Translations under genes and position numbers: made by a program | The notes under the pieces: model-generated | The model's database searches: none | Seen by the model: the letters and a program-made list of their open reading frames with translations, nothing else | Told to the model about the DNA's origin: nothing | Shown here: positions 62,353-64,000 of the stretch, piece by piece | How positions within the stretch are numbered: the first letter of the stretch is position 1 | Layout of the letters: the number at the start of each line of letters is the position of its first letter | Origin: JAPWJZ01 sp965279315 | GTDB taxonomy: Bacteria; Pseudomonadota; Alphaproteobacteria; Micavibrionales; UBA2020 | Length of the DNA: 64,000 nucleotides | Assembly (NCBI GenBank): GCA_965279315.1 | Contig: OZ257145.1 | Location: forward strand, 310,001 to 374,000 | Direction of reading: 5' to 3'

Positions 62353-63483
62353 CTATTTTTTGACGCCGAAAAACTCAAGCTGCCAAGCAATTTCATCCTG
62401 TGTCAGCGGGTATTCTGTGCCGCCTTTGGGGTACAAAAGGTCTTTGGGCTGAATACGGCCCGCAAGCCGCTGCACATCGACGCACATGCGCGCGGGAAAA
62501 CCGGCCTTCCAGCAAAGCGCCACGACCGGTTTTGCCCCTGCCTGCAGGATACGCTCGGCCGTTTCGGCAGGGATGCCTGCCATTTTCCCCATCGCCAGCA
62601 CAGCAAAGGCGCGTTCCTGCCACGCCAGCGCGTCATGCACCATTTCGGGCGTCAGGCGTCCGTCGCGGGCAAAACGTTCCACCTTTTCGGCGGGCGTCTT
62701 CAGGCCGCCATCGTTCTTGGTGTACGCAATCCGCCGCTCCACAATCGACACCACGCCAAGGCGCGTCGCGGCGTCAAGGTCGCTGCGGTTTTTCAATACA
62801 TCGAGGATCGTTTCGCTGACAAAGCCTGTCAATTCACGCGTGAGGTCAATATCCAGATGCGGGCTGAGGGCGAGCGGGCGCTGCCATTCGGCGTTGCGGC
62901 GCGCGCCATCAACAATGGCCTGCAAGGTGTCGCGCGAAATTTGCGCGCCCTTGTTACCGATCATCAATGCTGTGCTGATGACGTCGCCCGCCTTAAACAC
63001 GGCATCGGTCACTTTCTCGCTGACCGCCGGGCGTGCGGCGATGGCGGCGATCGCCCAAGGCTCCGGATGACCCGCGAGCATTTCCAGCAACACACTATCC
63101 TCGAGCGCGATGCAATGGCGCAGGATCGGCTCGGCGATTTCGCGCTCCACGTCGCGGGCGAGGCGGGCGACGACAGCGGGCGGCGCCTTCGCGTAGTCGC
63201 GCAGTGCGGTCGACAGCGCGCTACGCACCTTCAGCACCTCGTCCTGCGCCAATGCGGTCAGTGCCTGCACGGCAAAGCCGTATAATTCACTATGCGCCTC
63301 GGTCTCGATCGAGGGCAGCAGTTTTACCAGCCGGTCGGCCAGTGCGATGCGGATATCGGCATCGGGGTTCGCCACATCGCCGCCGCGATCCGGCACGACG
63401 ATATCTGCGGCATTCGCAGGCAGCTGGTAAGGCGGCTTGAAAGCCGGTTTTTTGCGGAACAGCTGCTTGAAAAACCCGAACAT
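62353..63483 (-). CDS. DUF2336-family protein
   Basis: 376 residues of a helical family common in alphaproteobacteria. The signature is RIALADRLVKLLPSIETEAH, QDEVLKVRSALSTALRDYAKAP, VVARLARDVEREIAEPILRHCIALEDSVLLEML, followed by HEAT-like helices. FFKQLFRKKPAFKPP is a basic N-terminal segment. No catalytic residues are known to me for the family. It sits between zapE and the Sel1-repeat gene on the same strand, with no gap after zapE. Confidence 0.82.
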   Translation of the reverse strand: MFGFFKQLFRKKPAFKPPYQLPANAADIVVPDRGGDVANPDADIRIALADRLVKLLPSIETEAHSELYGFAVQALTALAQDEVLKVRSALSTALRDYAKAPPAVVARLARDVEREIAEPILRHCIALEDSVLLEMLAGHPEPWAIAAIAARPAVSEKVTDAVFKAGDVISTALMIGNKGAQISRDTLQAIVDGARRNAEWQRPLALSPHLDIDLTRELTGFVSETILDVLKNRSDLDAATRLGVVSIVERRIAYTKNDGGLKTPAEKVERFARDGRLTPEMVHDALAWQERAFAVLAMGKMAGIPAETAERILQAGAKPVVALCWKAGFPARMCVDVQRLAGRIQPKDLLYPKGGTEYPLTQDEIAWQLEFFGVKK

Positions 63484-64000
63484 TTACGAATCCCTATAGG
63501 CGCGGGACTGCATTTCCATGAGCCTGCTGACGGTGCGTTCAAACACCTGTGCAAGGTCCGTGCCGGTGTAAAGCTTATCCGGCGGGGCGGCTGCCGAAAT
63601 CGCAATCATTGCATGGTTATCATATAGTGTGTCGATGAGCGTAATAAAGCGGGTCACCGCATCCCGTTTCATGTCGTCAAGGCGCGGGATTTTTTCGACC
63701 ACAAAAACCTTGAACGTTTTCACCAGTTCAAGGTAATCGAGCGCGCTTTTCGGCTGTTCGCACAGTTCCGCAAAAGTGAAGGCTGCAACCGTTTTCGCCG
63801 CGCGCGGCACATGGATAATGCGCCCCTTGACCGCAATATCCAGCGGCGCGCCTTCGCTGCCCTCTGAAATGGTTTTGAAAATCCTGTCGAGTTCCGCGTG
63901 TGCATCGCTGTCATGCGGCCAGAAATAGACCTGCAATTCGCGCAGTTTCCGCATCCGGTAATCGGTATCGCCGGTGAAAGAAAAAACCGCCAGGTTCTGT
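63484..64000 (-). CDS. zapE: ZapE/AFG1-type ATPase (3' part; start lies outside the window)
   Basis: AFG1-like ATPase; in Escherichia coli the homologue ZapE acts at the division ring, and the eukaryotic form works in mitochondria. Only the C-terminal part is in the window. The frame is open to the end of the sequence, with FSFTGDTDYRMRKLRELQVY (the DYR motif) and later KALDYLEL-like and DDMKRDAVTRFITLIDTLYDNHAMIAISA, typical of this family. Its P-loop is beyond the edge. The neighbourhood zapE-mdh-suc is common in alphaproteobacteria, here with three genes inserted between. Confidence 0.88.
   Translation of the reverse strand, partial: QNLAVFSFTGDTDYRMRKLRELQVYFWPHDSDAHAELDRIFKTISEGSEGAPLDIAVKGRIIHVPRAAKTVAAFTFAELCEQPKSALDYLELVKTFKVFVVEKIPRLDDMKRDAVTRFITLIDTLYDNHAMIAISAAAPPDKLYTGTDLAQVFERTVSRLMEMQSRAYRDS

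Overview
The window is a compact, fairly G+C-rich bacterial chromosome segment that looks alphaproteobacterial. The best evidence is the TCA block mdh / sucC / sucD / sucA / sucB close to a ZapE-type ATPase and a DUF2336 protein, the HutF-HutG form of histidine degradation, and a sigma factor / DLSRWP membrane protein / periplasmic sensor cassette. Genus cannot be fixed from this sequence. No tRNA, rRNA, CRISPR array, insertion sequence or phage gene was seen.

Left part (1-20 kb): the 3' part of guaB, then mntP behind a recognisable manganese (yybP-ykoY) riboswitch. Next is a minus-strand purine operon, purF-purE-purC-purD-purNL-purQ-purH-purM. With guaB beside it, it covers almost the whole route from PRPP to XMP; purB and purK are not in the window. 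PurN and PurL are one continuous reading frame with a TTG start. A long NadE and a divergent PRPP synthetase follow, then a YiiX-like cysteine hydrolase and an MFS transporter.

Middle part (20-41.6 kb): glgX coupled to a small membrane-anchored EndoU-like nuclease, a KamA-type radical SAM enzyme and rimO. Then comes a five-gene array of paralogous ankyrin proteins that share a C-terminal module I do not recognise. A dienelactone hydrolase, a chemotaxis receptor and mscL precede a 1162-residue protein of unknown function with degenerate C-terminal repeats. Two small lipoproteins, an ECF-type sigma / anti-sigma-like / periplasmic sensor operon with a divergent Spy-like gene, an alpha/beta hydrolase and an orphan HELGH metallopeptidase complete this part.

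Right part (41.7-64 kb): histidine utilisation genes on both strands (hutF, hutI, hutG, hutH, hutU). hutU-H-G run directly behind lpdA, so histidine breakdown to glutamate joins the 2-oxoglutarate dehydrogenase/TCA block. Between sucB and lpdA lie a secreted lipase-like gene, a CoiA-like zinc-finger gene and three tandem near-identical units. Each unit has a promoter-like sequence, a 5' hairpin and a rho-independent terminator, so I read them as a tandem small-RNA family. They are the strongest candidate for something undescribed here. The window ends with mdh, a C39-like peptidase, a Sel1-repeat protein, a DUF2336 protein and the 3' part of zapE.
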